64,000 nucleotides of DNA from Candidatus Edwardsbacteria bacterium RifOxyA12_full_54_48 (GCA_001777915.1 MFFN01000005.1:175255-239254); one strand, 5' to 3'; numbered from the stretch's first letter, positions 1-9,743 are shown. The notes: generated by a model from the letters alone, not told the origin. Translations and numbers: made by a program.

Positions 1-66
1 CAGAGGATTATTTTCCGGTATCCCCAATCTAATATCTAAAACCTATCCTTTACTTCTGGCGTAAAA

Positions 67-143
67 TGGTCGGGGAGAGAGGATTCGAACCTCCGACCCC
101 CTGGTCCCGAACCAGGTGCGCTACCGGGCTGCGCTACTCCCCG
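67..143 (-). tRNA. tRNA-Pro (anticodon CGG)
   Basis: On the minus strand the sequence folds as a full cloverleaf. The acceptor stem pairs CGGGGAG with CTCCCCG, and the discriminator A is followed by a genome-encoded CCA at 69-67. The anticodon stem is CCTGG/CCAGG with loop TTCGGGA, giving anticodon CGG and the G37 usual for proline tRNAs. The T loop is TTCGAAT. It reads proline codon CCG, which is common in this G+C-rich genome. Confidence 0.96.
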
Positions 144-236
144 ACATTTATTAAAAACTGAACACTGTAGATTCATTTTGCCCGGTCTCTTCCAGAGCTA
201 TCTCAAAATCAGAAATCTATTTCCTGCAATCTAAGC

Positions 237-312
237 TGGTCGGGGTGCCCAGACTCGAACTGGGGGCTTCTTGCTCCCAAAGCAAGCGCGCTACCAACTG
301 CGCCACACCCCG
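237..312 (-). tRNA. tRNA-Pro (anticodon TGG)
   Basis: This is a complete minus-strand cloverleaf with acceptor CGGGGTG/CACCCCG, discriminator A and encoded CCA at 239-237. The anticodon stem CTTGC/GCAAG encloses loop TTTGGGA, so the anticodon is TGG (UGG in RNA), which decodes CCA/CCG and probably all CCN by wobble. It lies about 90 nt upstream, in the transcription sense, of the tRNA-Pro(CGG) gene, so the two proline isoacceptors are probably co-transcribed. Confidence 0.96.
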
Positions 313-376
313 TAGCACCTTCAGCAAACAGTAATTATATTATACCAAAGGTTGATATGTCAAGCTAAGTTTTAGG

Positions 377-976
377 TCAGCCCAGGGAGCTCAAGCCGTT
401 GATCAGAGCCCGCATCTTTTTCAGGGCCTGGGAGCGGTGGCTGATCCGGTTCTTTTCCGGGGGATCCAGCTGGGCAAAGGTCTTATCAAACCCGGCCGGA
501 AGGAAAATGGGGTCGTAGCCAAAACCGTTGCTGCCGAGGGGTTTTGTGGTTATCGTTCCTTCGATCTCGCCCCGGGTAAAAAAAGCCCGGTTATTGTTTC
601 CCACCAAGCACAGGACACAGACGAAGCGGGCGGTCCTTTTTTCGGACGGGACCTGTTTCATCAGCTCCAGCACCTTCATCCAGTTACCCCGGGAACCGGC
701 CTCCGGCCCGGCAAAGCGGGCGGAAAGGATTCCGGGCTGGCCATTCAGAGCATCTATCATCAGGCCGGAATCGTCAGCCAAAGCCCAAAGGCCGCTGTAA
801 TAGGCCGCCTGGCTGGCTTTGATCATGGCATTGTCATCGAAGGTCCGGCCGGTCTCCTCGGCCTCCGGACAGTCGGGAAAATCATCCAATCCGACGAAGC
901 GGGTGTCGGGCAGGTCCAATATCTCCGAGATCTCTCGGACCTTGTCATTGTTTCTGGTGGCGATTAAAATATCCAT
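377..976 (-). CDS. rdgB: Non-canonical purine NTP pyrophosphatase, RdgB/HAM1 family
   Basis: The 199-residue product matches the RdgB/HAM1/Ham1p family, which hydrolyses dITP, XTP and deaminated purine nucleotides to monophosphates so that they are not incorporated into nucleic acids. Visible signatures are the N-terminal LIATRNNDKVREI substrate loop, ALADDSGLMIDAL with the catalytic acidic residues, GxxSARFAGP, GSNGFGYDPIF and the C-terminal SHRSQALKKM helix. An upstream in-frame ATG exists, but MDILIATRNN is the normal family start and the extra 26 residues have no family counterpart. The gene ends just upstream of the two proline tRNAs on the same strand. A promoter lies at 985-1014. Confidence 0.93.
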   Translation of the reverse strand: MDILIATRNNDKVREISEILDLPDTRFVGLDDFPDCPEAEETGRTFDDNAMIKASQAAYYSGLWALADDSGLMIDALNGQPGILSARFAGPEAGSRGNWMKVLELMKQVPSEKRTARFVCVLCLVGNNNRAFFTRGEIEGTITTKPLGSNGFGYDPIFLPAGFDKTFAQLDPPEKNRISHRSQALKKMRALINGLSSLG

Positions 977-984
977 ACAGGAGA

Positions 985-1014
985 ATGATACCAAATTAAG
1001 GGGGGAAAATGCAA
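985..1014 (-). promoter_or_regulatory. Putative sigma70-type promoter of rdgB
   Basis: On the minus strand TTGCAT (1014-1009) and TATCAT (990-985) are separated by 18 nt. The expected transcript start leaves only a very short leader before the ATG at 976, so the spacing is tight and the call is tentative. Confidence 0.4.
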
Positions 1015-1024
1015 ACCTTTTTGC

Positions 1025-1054
1025 TTGACTTTTAACCGATATATACACTATCAT
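1025..1054 (+). promoter_or_regulatory. Putative sigma70-type promoter of the TPR membrane protein
   Basis: TTGACT (1025-1030) and TATCAT (1049-1054) are separated by 18 nt. It overlaps the divergent rdgB promoter region. It would start transcription near 1061, ahead of the ATG at 1116. Confidence 0.5.
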
Positions 1055-1115
1055 TAAAAAAGCCTGCTACATGACATTTTTGGCAACGATCGTACTTAAA
1101 TTACAACAATCGAGA

Positions 1116-3035
1116 ATGCGAAGACAACTATTAATATTTACCGCACTTTTGCTAATGTCCGGTCTATGCTATAGCCAGAAAGATAGCCTGGAGATAGCCC
1201 CAGCTTCCGGTGGGCCGACCGTGGCTGCCGACACTGCCGCCTGGGCCGATCTAATGCAATGGCAGGAGTGGCGGCAAAGAAGCCTGGACTACCAGCATCA
1301 AGGGATGCCGGAGGAGGCCTTGGCCGCCGCCGAGTCCTCATTGATCCGTAGCCGGGCGCTAGGATTGGACCTTCCCGTGGTCGGGGCCTATTGGGGAGAT
1401 ATAACCCGCCAAGCCCTGAAGGATAAAGACTGGGAAGGGGCGCAAAAATATTCCCGGCTGGCCCTGTTGGCCGATCAGTACTCCTTTAAAAACAATATCT
1501 ACCATTTCCAGGCCAACTGCCACATTAGCGGAGTTGCATCGGCCCTGGGGCAGTTCATCCAGACCATCAACGGCTACCGGCAGGATTTCCGCTATAGATA
1601 CCGGGCATTATGGCTGGGGATATTTGGACTCTCGCTGGCCCTGATGGCGGGAGGCCTGTTCTTCCTGCTGTTGCTGGCGGCAAAATACCTTCCCTACCTG
1701 TTTCACCTGCTCTCCGACCTGCTCCCTAAAAGTTGGCCTTATTTCGGGCGGATATTCCTGGCAGTATCGGTGGGCATCGGCTTATTAGTGATCATAGCCG
1801 GATTCAGTCTGGCCTTGGCCGTAATCCTCCCGGCTGGAGCGGTCATCGCCATGGGAAGGACCCGGGAGAAAGTAATGTTCTGGATCACCATGGCCCTGAT
1901 CGGCTGTTCGGCAGCCGGCTTCAACCTGATTCACCAGTTCTTCAACGTCAGCGATCGGGGGCGGGTTGAAGCCCTGGCGGTGGCCAATACCTCGGAGTGG
2001 AACAACGGGCTGGTTCAGGACCTGGCCGGTCAGCAACAGTTGGATCCTTCGGATCTGAAGCCGATATACGCTCTATCCCTGATGGAGAAGAACCGGGGGA
2101 AACTTGACCGGGCCCAGACTTATCTGAAGGCCATTATCGAAGCATCGGGGAACAACCCCGCCGCCCTGAATAATCTGGGTAATATTTATTTTTTCAAAGG
2201 GCAGTTCGACAGCGCGGCCTCGTTCTACCGCCTAGCCATCGAAGCCGACCAGGATCTAGCGGAGGCCCATTACAATCTGGGGCAGGTGCATTTCAAGGCC
2301 ATCGATTTCAACCAGGCCCGGGAGGAACTGGAGAGGGCCGCCTCACTGGCCCCGGCCAGAATGGAAAGCCGGAGCCGGGAGTCGGGCGGCAATATGGTGA
2401 TGGATTCCCAGCTTGGCTTGGAACTGCTGTGGCCGGAAGTGTGGCGGGGATGGAACCCATTTGCTTCATTTGATGCGGCGGAGTTCGCCAGCCTCACCCA
2501 GCTGAATCTCTGGCTGTCTTTGTGGGCTTGGCTGGGGCTGGTGGCTCTGATCACCACATGGCAGATCCTGGTAAAGGATAGCCTAACGGTCCGCAACTGC
2601 TGGCTATGCGGACGGTATATCTGCGACCGATGCCAATCCCCGGCCCAGGACGGAAACCTGTATTGTCAGGAATGCCACAACCAGGTGTTTTCCATTCAGT
2701 CGCAGGAGCTGCAGCAAAAGGCGGCGGAGGTGCTCTCCCGCCAGGCCGTAAAGAGGGAGCGGACGATCTCCGGACTGGCAAACTTTTTCCTGCCGGGCTT
2801 CTCATATGTGATGGGGGGAAGAGTCATAAAGGGATTGCTTCTTTCCCTATCCCTGGGAATGCTGTACGCCGGCCTGATGTTGTTCATCTCTCCCTGGATA
2901 GCGGCCCGGCTGGATTTTCCGGCGACGGATGGTTTTTATTGGGCCGCCGGAGTCATCCTGGCGGTATTATATCTCATCTCCTGGGCGGGCTATATTCATC
3001 TGTTCAGAAACCAAGGAGCGCCAGATGCCGCTTGA
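1116..3035 (+). CDS. Multi-pass membrane protein with TPR repeats and a six-cysteine zinc ribbon
   Basis: The product is about 639 residues when started at the ATG that begins a signal-like segment (MRRQLLIFTALLLMSG). An earlier ATG at 1071 adds 15 residues without signal character. After a soluble stretch come three or four hydrophobic helices, then TPR-like repeats (AALNNLGNIYFFKGQFD, AEAHYNLGQVHFKAIDFN) on one side of the membrane. Another helix follows, then a CxxC-x4-CxxC-x10-CxxC cluster at about residues 495-520 that should bind zinc, and two or three C-terminal helices. I do not recognise a named family. Such TPR/zinc-ribbon membrane proteins are often scaffolds. It overlaps the next gene by 11 nt, so the two are co-transcribed and translationally coupled. 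Confidence 0.8.
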   Translation: MRRQLLIFTALLLMSGLCYSQKDSLEIAPASGGPTVAADTAAWADLMQWQEWRQRSLDYQHQGMPEEALAAAESSLIRSRALGLDLPVVGAYWGDITRQALKDKDWEGAQKYSRLALLADQYSFKNNIYHFQANCHISGVASALGQFIQTINGYRQDFRYRYRALWLGIFGLSLALMAGGLFFLLLLAAKYLPYLFHLLSDLLPKSWPYFGRIFLAVSVGIGLLVIIAGFSLALAVILPAGAVIAMGRTREKVMFWITMALIGCSAAGFNLIHQFFNVSDRGRVEALAVANTSEWNNGLVQDLAGQQQLDPSDLKPIYALSLMEKNRGKLDRAQTYLKAIIEASGNNPAALNNLGNIYFFKGQFDSAASFYRLAIEADQDLAEAHYNLGQVHFKAIDFNQAREELERAASLAPARMESRSRESGGNMVMDSQLGLELLWPEVWRGWNPFASFDAAEFASLTQLNLWLSLWAWLGLVALITTWQILVKDSLTVRNCWLCGRYICDRCQSPAQDGNLYCQECHNQVFSIQSQELQQKAAEVLSRQAVKRERTISGLANFFLPGFSYVMGGRVIKGLLLSLSLGMLYAGLMLFISPWIAARLDFPATDGFYWAAGVILAVLYLISWAGYIHLFRNQGAPDAA

Positions 3036-4083
3036 AGGTAATGTAAAAGAGTTCGGTCTGGCGGATGTTCTGCAGTTCATTGCCGGCAACCAGAAGGCCG
3101 GGGTGCTACAGCTGACATCAAAAAACGACAAAGCCTCCATCGCCTTCGATCACGGCAAGATCACCGGGGCGGTATACGGACGCCAGGGCCGCCAAGACCA
3201 GCTACAGAACTATCTGCTGAGGTCCAAAAAGGCGCAACAGGGAAAAATGGAATCCATCCTGAAGATACAGGTTGACACCGGGATCCCACTGGGGGAACTG
3301 CTTCTGAAGGAGGGGCTGATGACCCAGGAGGAGATAGACGATCTGGTGATCTTCAAGATCCAGGAGGTGCTGGACGAGGTCTTCACCTGGAGCGATGCCC
3401 GTTACAAGTTCAATCCCGAGGAGAGACTGTATCAGAACAGCCGATCCCAGGTGGCCGTCCCGGCCGAATCGTTGCTGCTGGAAACTTTAAGGCGCAAGGA
3501 TGAATGGCCGGCCATTGCCAAGACCCTGCCCTCCGACGGCGTCATCCTGAAAAAGAGCCAGGATACGGTCACCGGTCTGGAGATTTCAACCGATATTCAG
3601 CAGATATTCGAAATGATAGACGGCTCCAGGACCATCAGCCAGATGATAGGGGAGACCTATCTGGGCCGTTTCCGGACCTTCAATGCGGTCTATAATCTGC
3701 TGCTGTCGGGAACGGTGGAGATAATCCATACCCCGGAGCCAGAGGCAAAGGTGGCCGAAAGGCAGGCTAAAAAAACGGCCAGTGCAACCGGCAAGATCAT
3801 AACAGCGGCCGCTGTGCTGCTGGGATTGGCAGTTTTGGGCGGGGCGGGCTTCGGAGCCCACCGGATCAATCTGCTGACAGCAAAAAAAAATAACCTGATA
3901 CAGCGGGAGGCTGTCAGGGCCAGGATGGGTTGGCTGAAAAACAGGATCGATGTTTATTATATGCTCAATGGCAGTTATCCGGCCAGTCTTAATGATATAA
4001 CCGGCGACCGGAAAATGATTGCTTCATTCAACTACCATAGAAACGAAGAGGAGGCCGGTTATCGGCTGGAGGCCAGGCAATAG
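3025..4083 (+). CDS. DUF4388/PATAN-domain protein with C-terminal membrane anchor
   Basis: The 352-residue product starts at the ATG preceded by AAGGAG six bases upstream, inside the end of the previous gene. The N-terminus (MPLEGNVKEFGLADVLQFIAG, then GVLQL and IAFDHGKITGA) is the DUF4388 (PATAN-type) signature seen in regulators and gliding or motility-associated proteins. A second region (GIPLGELLLKEGLMTQEEIDDLVIFKIQEVLDEVFTW) resembles the MshE/GspE N-terminal-like domain often paired with DUF4388. A hydrophobic helix near residues 255-280 is followed by a short domain with a pilin-like look. The role is probably regulatory or scaffolding. Its transcript ends at the strong hairpin at 4097. 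Confidence 0.8.
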   Translation: MPLEGNVKEFGLADVLQFIAGNQKAGVLQLTSKNDKASIAFDHGKITGAVYGRQGRQDQLQNYLLRSKKAQQGKMESILKIQVDTGIPLGELLLKEGLMTQEEIDDLVIFKIQEVLDEVFTWSDARYKFNPEERLYQNSRSQVAVPAESLLLETLRRKDEWPAIAKTLPSDGVILKKSQDTVTGLEISTDIQQIFEMIDGSRTISQMIGETYLGRFRTFNAVYNLLLSGTVEIIHTPEPEAKVAERQAKKTASATGKIITAAAVLLGLAVLGGAGFGAHRINLLTAKKNNLIQREAVRARMGWLKNRIDVYYMLNGSYPASLNDITGDRKMIASFNYHRNEEEAGYRLEARQ

Positions 4084-4096
4084 TTTGAATATAAAA

Positions 4097-4127
4097 AAGC
4101 CCTTCCGAATGCTTCGGGAGGGCTTTT
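4097..4127. terminator. Bidirectional intrinsic terminator between convergent genes
   Basis: A 13-bp stem (4097-4109 with 4113-4125, one G-U pair) has a 3-nt loop. It is flanked by a T run on the plus strand and an A run at its left side, so it can stop transcription from both the DUF4388 gene and the convergent kinase gene. Confidence 0.88.
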
Positions 4128-4143
4128 GCGTTGCCGAATTTGA

Positions 4144-5802
4144 TCAATATTCAAAAGTGCTGCCGCCAATGAATTCGCGCAATATAGAGGTGTGGGGCAC
4201 CTCGTCGGCGAACACCGGCACGAACATCCTTACAAAATGCAGCAAGCGGTAGGCCTCGCCGAAGCTCTCATCGTCGGTGGGCACCTCCAGCAAAAAACGC
4301 TCGGCATACATTCTCAGCACCGACGGCTCGTATACCAAGGTGGAATTGAACATTACATCGGCCTCCTCCTGGAAGGGGAAAATATTGTGCTCCTCGCCCC
4401 GCTGCACCGAGGGCCACACCTTAAGGGTGTGGGCGGCGCTGTAGCCCCGGAACTTGCGGTCGCGGACTATCCTCCGCAACAGCCGGACATCCGAGGTCAT
4501 GATCCGGTTATGGTCATCCAGACACAGCTGGGTCAGGGCGCTGATATAGACCTTTAGCTTGTTCTCCCGGGGCACCGACTGGGTGAGCTTCTGGTTCAAA
4601 CCGTGAATGCCCTCCACCAGCAGGATGTCGTTGGCCTCCAGCTTCAGGCTGACGGTCCTTTCGTCCCGGGTCCCGGTGTGAAAATTGTAGATCGGGGTGG
4701 CCACCTCCCGGCCATTCAGCAGTTCGTTCATCTGCTGGTTGAACAGTTCCAGATCCACCGCCCGCAGGGACTCGAAATCGGGCTTGCCGTCGTCGCCCAG
4801 CGGGGTCTGGGCCCGCCCCAGGAAGTAATTGTCGGTGGACAGGGCGATGGGCCTCAGGCCGTTGACCTTGAGCTGGATCATCAGTCTTTTGCTGAAGGTG
4901 GTTTTGCCGGAGGAGGATGGCCCGGCGATCAGCACCAGCTTCACTTTGTCACGCTGGGAGGTGATGATGTCGGCGATCTGGGCGATGCGCTTTTCGTGAA
5001 AGCCCTCGGATATCCGGATCAGGTTGCCGATCTCCTTGGTCAGGCAGATCTCATTAAGCTCGCCCACGTTGGTGACCCCCAGGATCTTGTTCCATTCCTT
5101 GGTCTCTTTGTGGATATTGAACAGCTTGGTCTGGGGAGAGAGGTCGGGGATCCTCTCCGGGTTCTTGGATTGGGGAAAGCGCAGCAGAAAACCGGGGGCG
5201 TAAAGGGCCAGTTCAAAGCGGTCGATAAACCCGGTGGTGGGCGTGACCGGTCCGTGCTGGATGTCCTTGAACACCCCGCAGCCGATAAGCTTGGCCTCTG
5301 TCAGGCGGGTGGTGGTCAGAAGTTTTATCTTGTCGTGATAGCCCTCGGCGTCGAAATATTCCTTGGCCTCTTCGATGGATATGGATTCCCTTACAAAGGG
5401 CCGGCCCTCGGACACAATCTGTCTCATCCGGGTCTCGATGTTGTTCAATATCTCCTGGTCGATGGGCTTATCGGATACAAAATCAAAATAATAGCCGTTG
5501 GCCAGCGACTGGCCCACGATAATCCGGGCCTCGGGATAAAGCTCCTCCACCGCCTCATACAATATCAAACAGGCCGTCCGCCGATAGACCGCCAGGCCCT
5601 CGCGGTCGGTGTAAAACACCGGGGTCAGACGACAATTGGCGTGCAACACGGCGTCCAGGCTGACCAGGTTCTGGTTGATCTTAGCGGCCAGCAATTTTCC
5701 GGCGTTCGGAGGATAGCGCTTGAACAAGCTATGGACCTGCTCCCCAGCCTTGGCCGGCAAACGCTGTCCGTCCATCAAAACTTCGATAGGTTTGTGCCCC
5801 AT
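4144..5802 (-). CDS. TGS-domain nucleoside (uridine) kinase-like protein
   Basis: The 552-residue product has three parts. An N-terminal TGS-like domain covers about residues 1-65. A middle region resembles the ThrRS/AlaRS second additional domain (SLANGYYFDF, GRPFVRESISIEEAKEYF). The C-terminal half is a phosphoribulokinase/uridine-kinase P-loop domain with GPSSSGKTT at about 294-302 and a downstream SLKLEANDILLVEGIHGLN strand. This fused architecture is known in bacteria as nucleoside or uridine kinase-like, but its physiological substrate is not clear from sequence. The start has GAAAGGA about 9 nt upstream and a promoter at 5867-5895. It is transcribed convergently to the DUF4388 gene. 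Confidence 0.88.
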   Translation of the reverse strand: MGHKPIEVLMDGQRLPAKAGEQVHSLFKRYPPNAGKLLAAKINQNLVSLDAVLHANCRLTPVFYTDREGLAVYRRTACLILYEAVEELYPEARIIVGQSLANGYYFDFVSDKPIDQEILNNIETRMRQIVSEGRPFVRESISIEEAKEYFDAEGYHDKIKLLTTTRLTEAKLIGCGVFKDIQHGPVTPTTGFIDRFELALYAPGFLLRFPQSKNPERIPDLSPQTKLFNIHKETKEWNKILGVTNVGELNEICLTKEIGNLIRISEGFHEKRIAQIADIITSQRDKVKLVLIAGPSSSGKTTFSKRLMIQLKVNGLRPIALSTDNYFLGRAQTPLGDDGKPDFESLRAVDLELFNQQMNELLNGREVATPIYNFHTGTRDERTVSLKLEANDILLVEGIHGLNQKLTQSVPRENKLKVYISALTQLCLDDHNRIMTSDVRLLRRIVRDRKFRGYSAAHTLKVWPSVQRGEEHNIFPFQEEADVMFNSTLVYEPSVLRMYAERFLLEVPTDDESFGEAYRLLHFVRMFVPVFADEVPHTSILREFIGGSTFEY

Positions 5803-5866
5803 GATTTATGTCCTTTCTGGCAATTAAAGGCGAAGCCTAAAAAGCTACGCCATCAGTGTACGCAAT

Positions 5867-5895
5867 AATGTAGCTTAAAAGTCAGAATATGTCAA
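5867..5895 (-). promoter_or_regulatory. Sigma70-type promoter of the nucleoside kinase gene
   Basis: On the minus strand TTGACA (5895-5890), a 17-nt spacer and TACATT (5872-5867) form a near-consensus promoter about 60 nt before the kinase start codon. Confidence 0.7.
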
Positions 5896-5939
5896 GAGAA
5901 AATGAATTATAACACTGCCGCTCAGGCCAGCCTTTTATC

Positions 5940-5969
5940 TTGACTTGCAGGCTCAAAGTTTGGTAAATT
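5940..5969 (+). promoter_or_regulatory. Putative promoter of asnS
   Basis: TTGACT (5940-5945) is followed after 17-18 nt by GTAAAT/TAAATT (5963-5969). The -10 box is a weak match. The distance to the asnS ATG at 6005 is normal. Confidence 0.45.
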
Positions 5970-6004
5970 TAACACCTAATCGAAAATATCAATGCAAGGA
6001 TCAT

Positions 6005-7303
<1,299 letters not shown>

Positions 7304-7359
7304 ACCTAACCCCCACCCCTTCTCAATGTGGGAAGGGGATAGGAGGCATTAAACAAATA

Positions 7360-7385
7360 TAGGGACATAGCACGCTATGTCCCTA
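7360..7385. repeat. Palindromic hairpin repeat between convergent genes
   Basis: An 11-bp perfect stem (7360-7370 with 7375-7385) closes on the 4-nt loop CACG. No T run follows, so it looks more like a REP-type palindrome than a canonical terminator. It may still act as one between asnS and the convergent reductase gene. Just upstream (7306-7346) is a fragment of the CCCCACCCCTTCTC-type repeat family seen elsewhere in the window. Confidence 0.7.
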
Positions 7386-7420
7386 CTGGTTTATATTCCG
7401 TCCCTTAATTGAAAAATATT

Positions 7421-8407
7421 TTAATTCCTGGCCAGCCATTCATAGGCACTCAACGCCGCCTTGGCCCCCTCCCCGGCGGCCACCACTATCTGCTTCTCCG
7501 GCACGGTGGTGACATCCCCGGCGGCGAACACCCCGCCCCGCGAGGTCCGGCAGGCGCAGTCCACCATTATCTCGCCACGCTGGTTCATATCCACCAGCCC
7601 TTTGAACAGATCGGAATTAGGGATCAATCCTATCTCCACAAAGACGCCTGACAGCTCTATCTCCCGTTGCTTTACATCATCGGTCGATGATACTCTTATT
7701 CCAATCACCGAATCCTTTCCTAATATCTCGGTCACCTTGTGTTCCATGATAAACTCAATCTTACCGGATGCTTTTAGCGGCTCCAATAAGACAGGATCGC
7801 CCTGCATCTCCGAAGAGATGTTTATCAGGAATATTTTCTGGGCGTAGCTCATAAGGTCCTGGGCCGCGGTCAGGGCGGAATTCCCACCACCCACCACCGC
7901 CACCGTTTTGCCACCGAACAGGGGGGCGTCGCAGGTGGCGCAGAAGGCCACCCCCTTGCCGATCAGTTCCTTTTCTCCGGGGACGTTCAAATTTCGGTAT
8001 TTCTTGCCGGTGGCGATTATCAACGACCGGGCGGTGAAATGCGAGCCGTCCTCCAAGGAGAGCTTATATCCCTGGGCAAGCGGCTCGACCGAAATGATCT
8101 TAAACCCCAGGGAAACATCGATGGGGAACTGGGCCACCTGAGATTTGAACTTCTCGATCAGCTCCTGGCCCTTAATATACTGGAAGCCGGGATAATTCTC
8201 CACACCCGAGGTCCACAGTACCTGCCCGCCCAGATCGTGGCTAAGTAGCACGGTATCGGTCCTCTTGCGGGCGGAGTAGACCGCCGCGGTCAGGCCGGCC
8301 GGACCACCGCCCATGATGGCCAGCTGATAGTCCTTGCCAGCCCTGGCTAGGGGAAAAGCGACCTGGGGAGCCTGGTTCAAAGAGAACGACAGGGATGATA
8401 GTTCCAT
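7421..8407 (-). CDS. Thioredoxin reductase-like FAD/NAD(P)H disulfide oxidoreductase
   Basis: The 328-residue product has the TrxB fold. It has an FAD-binding GGGPAGLTAAVYSAR motif, a redox-active CATC at about C156/C159, an NAD(P)H-binding VVGGGNSALTAAQDL motif, and a C-terminal FAD motif (GVFAAGDVTT). It should pass electrons from NAD(P)H to a thioredoxin. An ATG at 8407 with AGGTG six bases upstream was chosen over the ATG at 8428, which has no ribosome site and lies almost on the predicted transcript start. About 28 residues precede the FAD motif, a longer N-terminus than in typical TrxB. It is divergent from secG. Confidence 0.88.
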   Translation of the reverse strand: MELSSLSFSLNQAPQVAFPLARAGKDYQLAIMGGGPAGLTAAVYSARKRTDTVLLSHDLGGQVLWTSGVENYPGFQYIKGQELIEKFKSQVAQFPIDVSLGFKIISVEPLAQGYKLSLEDGSHFTARSLIIATGKKYRNLNVPGEKELIGKGVAFCATCDAPLFGGKTVAVVGGGNSALTAAQDLMSYAQKIFLINISSEMQGDPVLLEPLKASGKIEFIMEHKVTEILGKDSVIGIRVSSTDDVKQREIELSGVFVEIGLIPNSDLFKGLVDMNQRGEIMVDCACRTSRGGVFAAGDVTTVPEKQIVVAAGEGAKAALSAYEWLARN

Positions 8408-8442
8408 AACAGCACCTATATCAAGCATTTATATGCATCACA

Positions 8443-8471
8443 ATGATATTATATGCCAGCCCCGATGTCAA
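8443..8471 (-). promoter_or_regulatory. Sigma70-type promoter of the reductase gene
   Basis: On the minus strand TTGACA (8471-8466), a 17-nt spacer and TATCAT (8448-8443) form a good promoter. The implied start point near 8436 favours translation from 8407. Confidence 0.68.
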
Positions 8472-8493
8472 TTATAAAATTTAATAAAAATAC

Positions 8494-8522
8494 TTGAATA
8501 TTGTATCTAAATTTGTTATAAT
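8494..8522 (+). promoter_or_regulatory. Sigma70-type promoter of the secG-rplU-rpmA operon
   Basis: TTGAAT (8494-8499), 17 nt and a perfect TATAAT (8517-8522). The leader of about 65 nt runs to the secG GTG at 8596. Confidence 0.75.
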
Positions 8523-8595
8523 ACAAAACTTAGCGCAAAATCTTAATTTAAGATCCGGCGGATATATCTCCGGACTACAGGGAGGTTTACATAAG

Positions 8596-8943
8596 GTGCA
8601 TACCCTTTTATTGGTGATCCATTTGATAGCCTGCCTGCTGCTGGTCGGCGTGGTGCTGATGCAGAGCGGCAAAGGCGGGCTGGGCACCGCGCTGGGCGGC
8701 GGCGGCGAGACCTTCTTCGGCGGGCGGGGCGCGGCCCCGTTCCTGACCCGGGCCACCACCGTCCTGGCCGTGGTATTCATGATAACTTCGCTGTCACTGG
8801 CACTGATCTCCGGCAAAGACCGGCGGGCCGCCTCGGCCATAGAGAAGGCCATGCAGCAGGAACAGAAATCAAACCAACAGCCTGTAAGCAGGCCGGGCGA
8901 ACTGCCGGCGAATCAAATGCCGGAAGCTCCCTCCGGCAAATAG
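8596..8943 (+). CDS. secG: Preprotein translocase subunit SecG
   Basis: SecG is the small accessory subunit of the SecYEG channel in the inner membrane. The 115-residue product has two transmembrane helices (LLLVIHLIACLLLVGVVLMQ and TTVLAVVFMITSLSLALIS) separated by the conserved cytoplasmic loop SGKGGLGTALGGGGETFFGGRGA. The start is a GTG with a strong GGAGGT nine bases upstream; this gives the usual SecG N-terminus (V/M)HTLLLVIHLI, while an upstream ATG at 8494 lies inside the -35 box of the promoter. The C-terminal tail is a charged Q/P-rich extension. It leads an operon with rplU and rpmA. Confidence 0.92.
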   Translation: MHTLLLVIHLIACLLLVGVVLMQSGKGGLGTALGGGGETFFGGRGAAPFLTRATTVLAVVFMITSLSLALISGKDRRAASAIEKAMQQEQKSNQQPVSRPGELPANQMPEAPSGK

Positions 8944-8980
8944 CTGTTTCAATATATCGTATCTTAAGGAGTAACATCAG

Positions 8981-9415
8981 ATGTACGCAGTGATCGAATG
9001 CGGAGGAACCCAGGTGAGGGTCTCCGAGAATCAGAAGGTAAGGATCCCCAGGATAGATGCCCAAGAGGGCCAGAGGTACAAGATGGAGAAGGTGCTGCTG
9101 CTTTCCAACGGACAGGACGTCATCATCGGCCAGCCGACAATCAAGGACGCTATTGTCGAAGTGACGGTGGTGGGCCACTCCCGCTCGGCCAAAATATCGG
9201 CCATGATCTACAAGCCCAAAAAAGACTACCGCCGGCGCTGGGGAGCCCGGACCCATTATACCGACCTGCTGGTCAACACCGTCAGCCATCCCAAGATCAA
9301 GGCCATAGCCAAACCTGCGACTCCGGCTGTCGAGAAGAAAAAAGCACCCAAGAAAGCCCAGGCGGCCAAACCCGCCGCGGCCAAGAAGAATCCAGGCAAA
9401 GGAGATAAGGAATAA
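8981..9415 (+). CDS. rplU: 50S ribosomal protein L21
   Basis: The 144-residue product has the L21 fold: [18 protein letters not shown] at the N-terminus, the central [24 protein letters not shown], and the diagnostic [18 protein letters not shown] motif that contacts 23S rRNA. The family is normally about 103 residues. The extra 40 residues are a Lys/Ala/Pro-rich, disordered tail, common in some bacterial phyla. AAGGAG lies 10 nt upstream of the ATG. Its stop codon overlaps the rpmA start (TAATG), the usual L21-L27 coupling. Confidence 0.97.
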   Translation: MYAVIECGGTQVRVSENQKVRIPRIDAQEGQRYKMEKVLLLSNGQDVIIGQPTIKDAIVEVTVVGHSRSAKISAMIYKPKKDYRRRWGARTHYTDLLVNTVSHPKIKAIAKPATPAVEKKKAPKKAQAAKPAAAKKNPGKGDKE

Positions 9416-9693
9416 TGGCACATAAAAAAGGCGTTGGATCATCCCGAAACGGCCGCGAGAGCAATGCTCAGCGGCTGGGCATCAAGGCTTTCGGCAACCA
9501 GAAGGTAACCGCCGGAGCGGTGCTGGTCCGGCAGCGGGGGACCAAATTCCATCCCGGGCTCAACGTGATGCGGGGAAAGGATGACACCCTGTTTGCGATA
9601 TCGGACGGTTTTGTCTGGTTTGAATCCCGGGGTCGGGACGGCAAAAAGATAAGCGTATATCCCGAACCCAAAGTCAACGCGGCGAGCAAATAG
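9415..9693 (+). CDS. rpmA: 50S ribosomal protein L27
   Basis: The 92-residue L27 protein has the conserved N-terminal arm [21 protein letters not shown] that reaches the peptidyl-transferase centre, followed by GQ-like and QRGTKFHPG motifs. There is no Firmicutes-type cleavable N-terminal extension. It overlaps the rplU stop by one base. The terminator hairpin uses the last codons of the gene, and the stop codon lies at the 3' edge of the loop. Confidence 0.97.
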   Translation: MAHKKGVGSSRNGRESNAQRLGIKAFGNQKVTAGAVLVRQRGTKFHPGLNVMRGKDDTLFAISDGFVWFESRGRDGKKISVYPEPKVNAASK

Positions 9694-9706
9694 CTCGCCT
9701 TTTTTT
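9681..9706 (+). terminator. Intrinsic terminator overlapping the rpmA stop codon
   Basis: GGCGAGC (9681-9687) pairs perfectly with GCTCGCC (9693-9699) around a 5-nt loop, followed by eight T. The rpmA TAG stop (9691-9693) is at the loop/stem boundary, so the terminator is partly coding. Confidence 0.93.
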
Positions 9707-9743
9707 CCATCGATTTCCCTTCAATATAACACCCTGGCGTAAA

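Noticed and set aside
4603-5868. 421-codon plus-strand frame opposite the nucleoside kinase
   Set aside because: It is antisense to a well-supported kinase gene with all motifs on the minus strand; a mirror frame typical of G+C-rich DNA.
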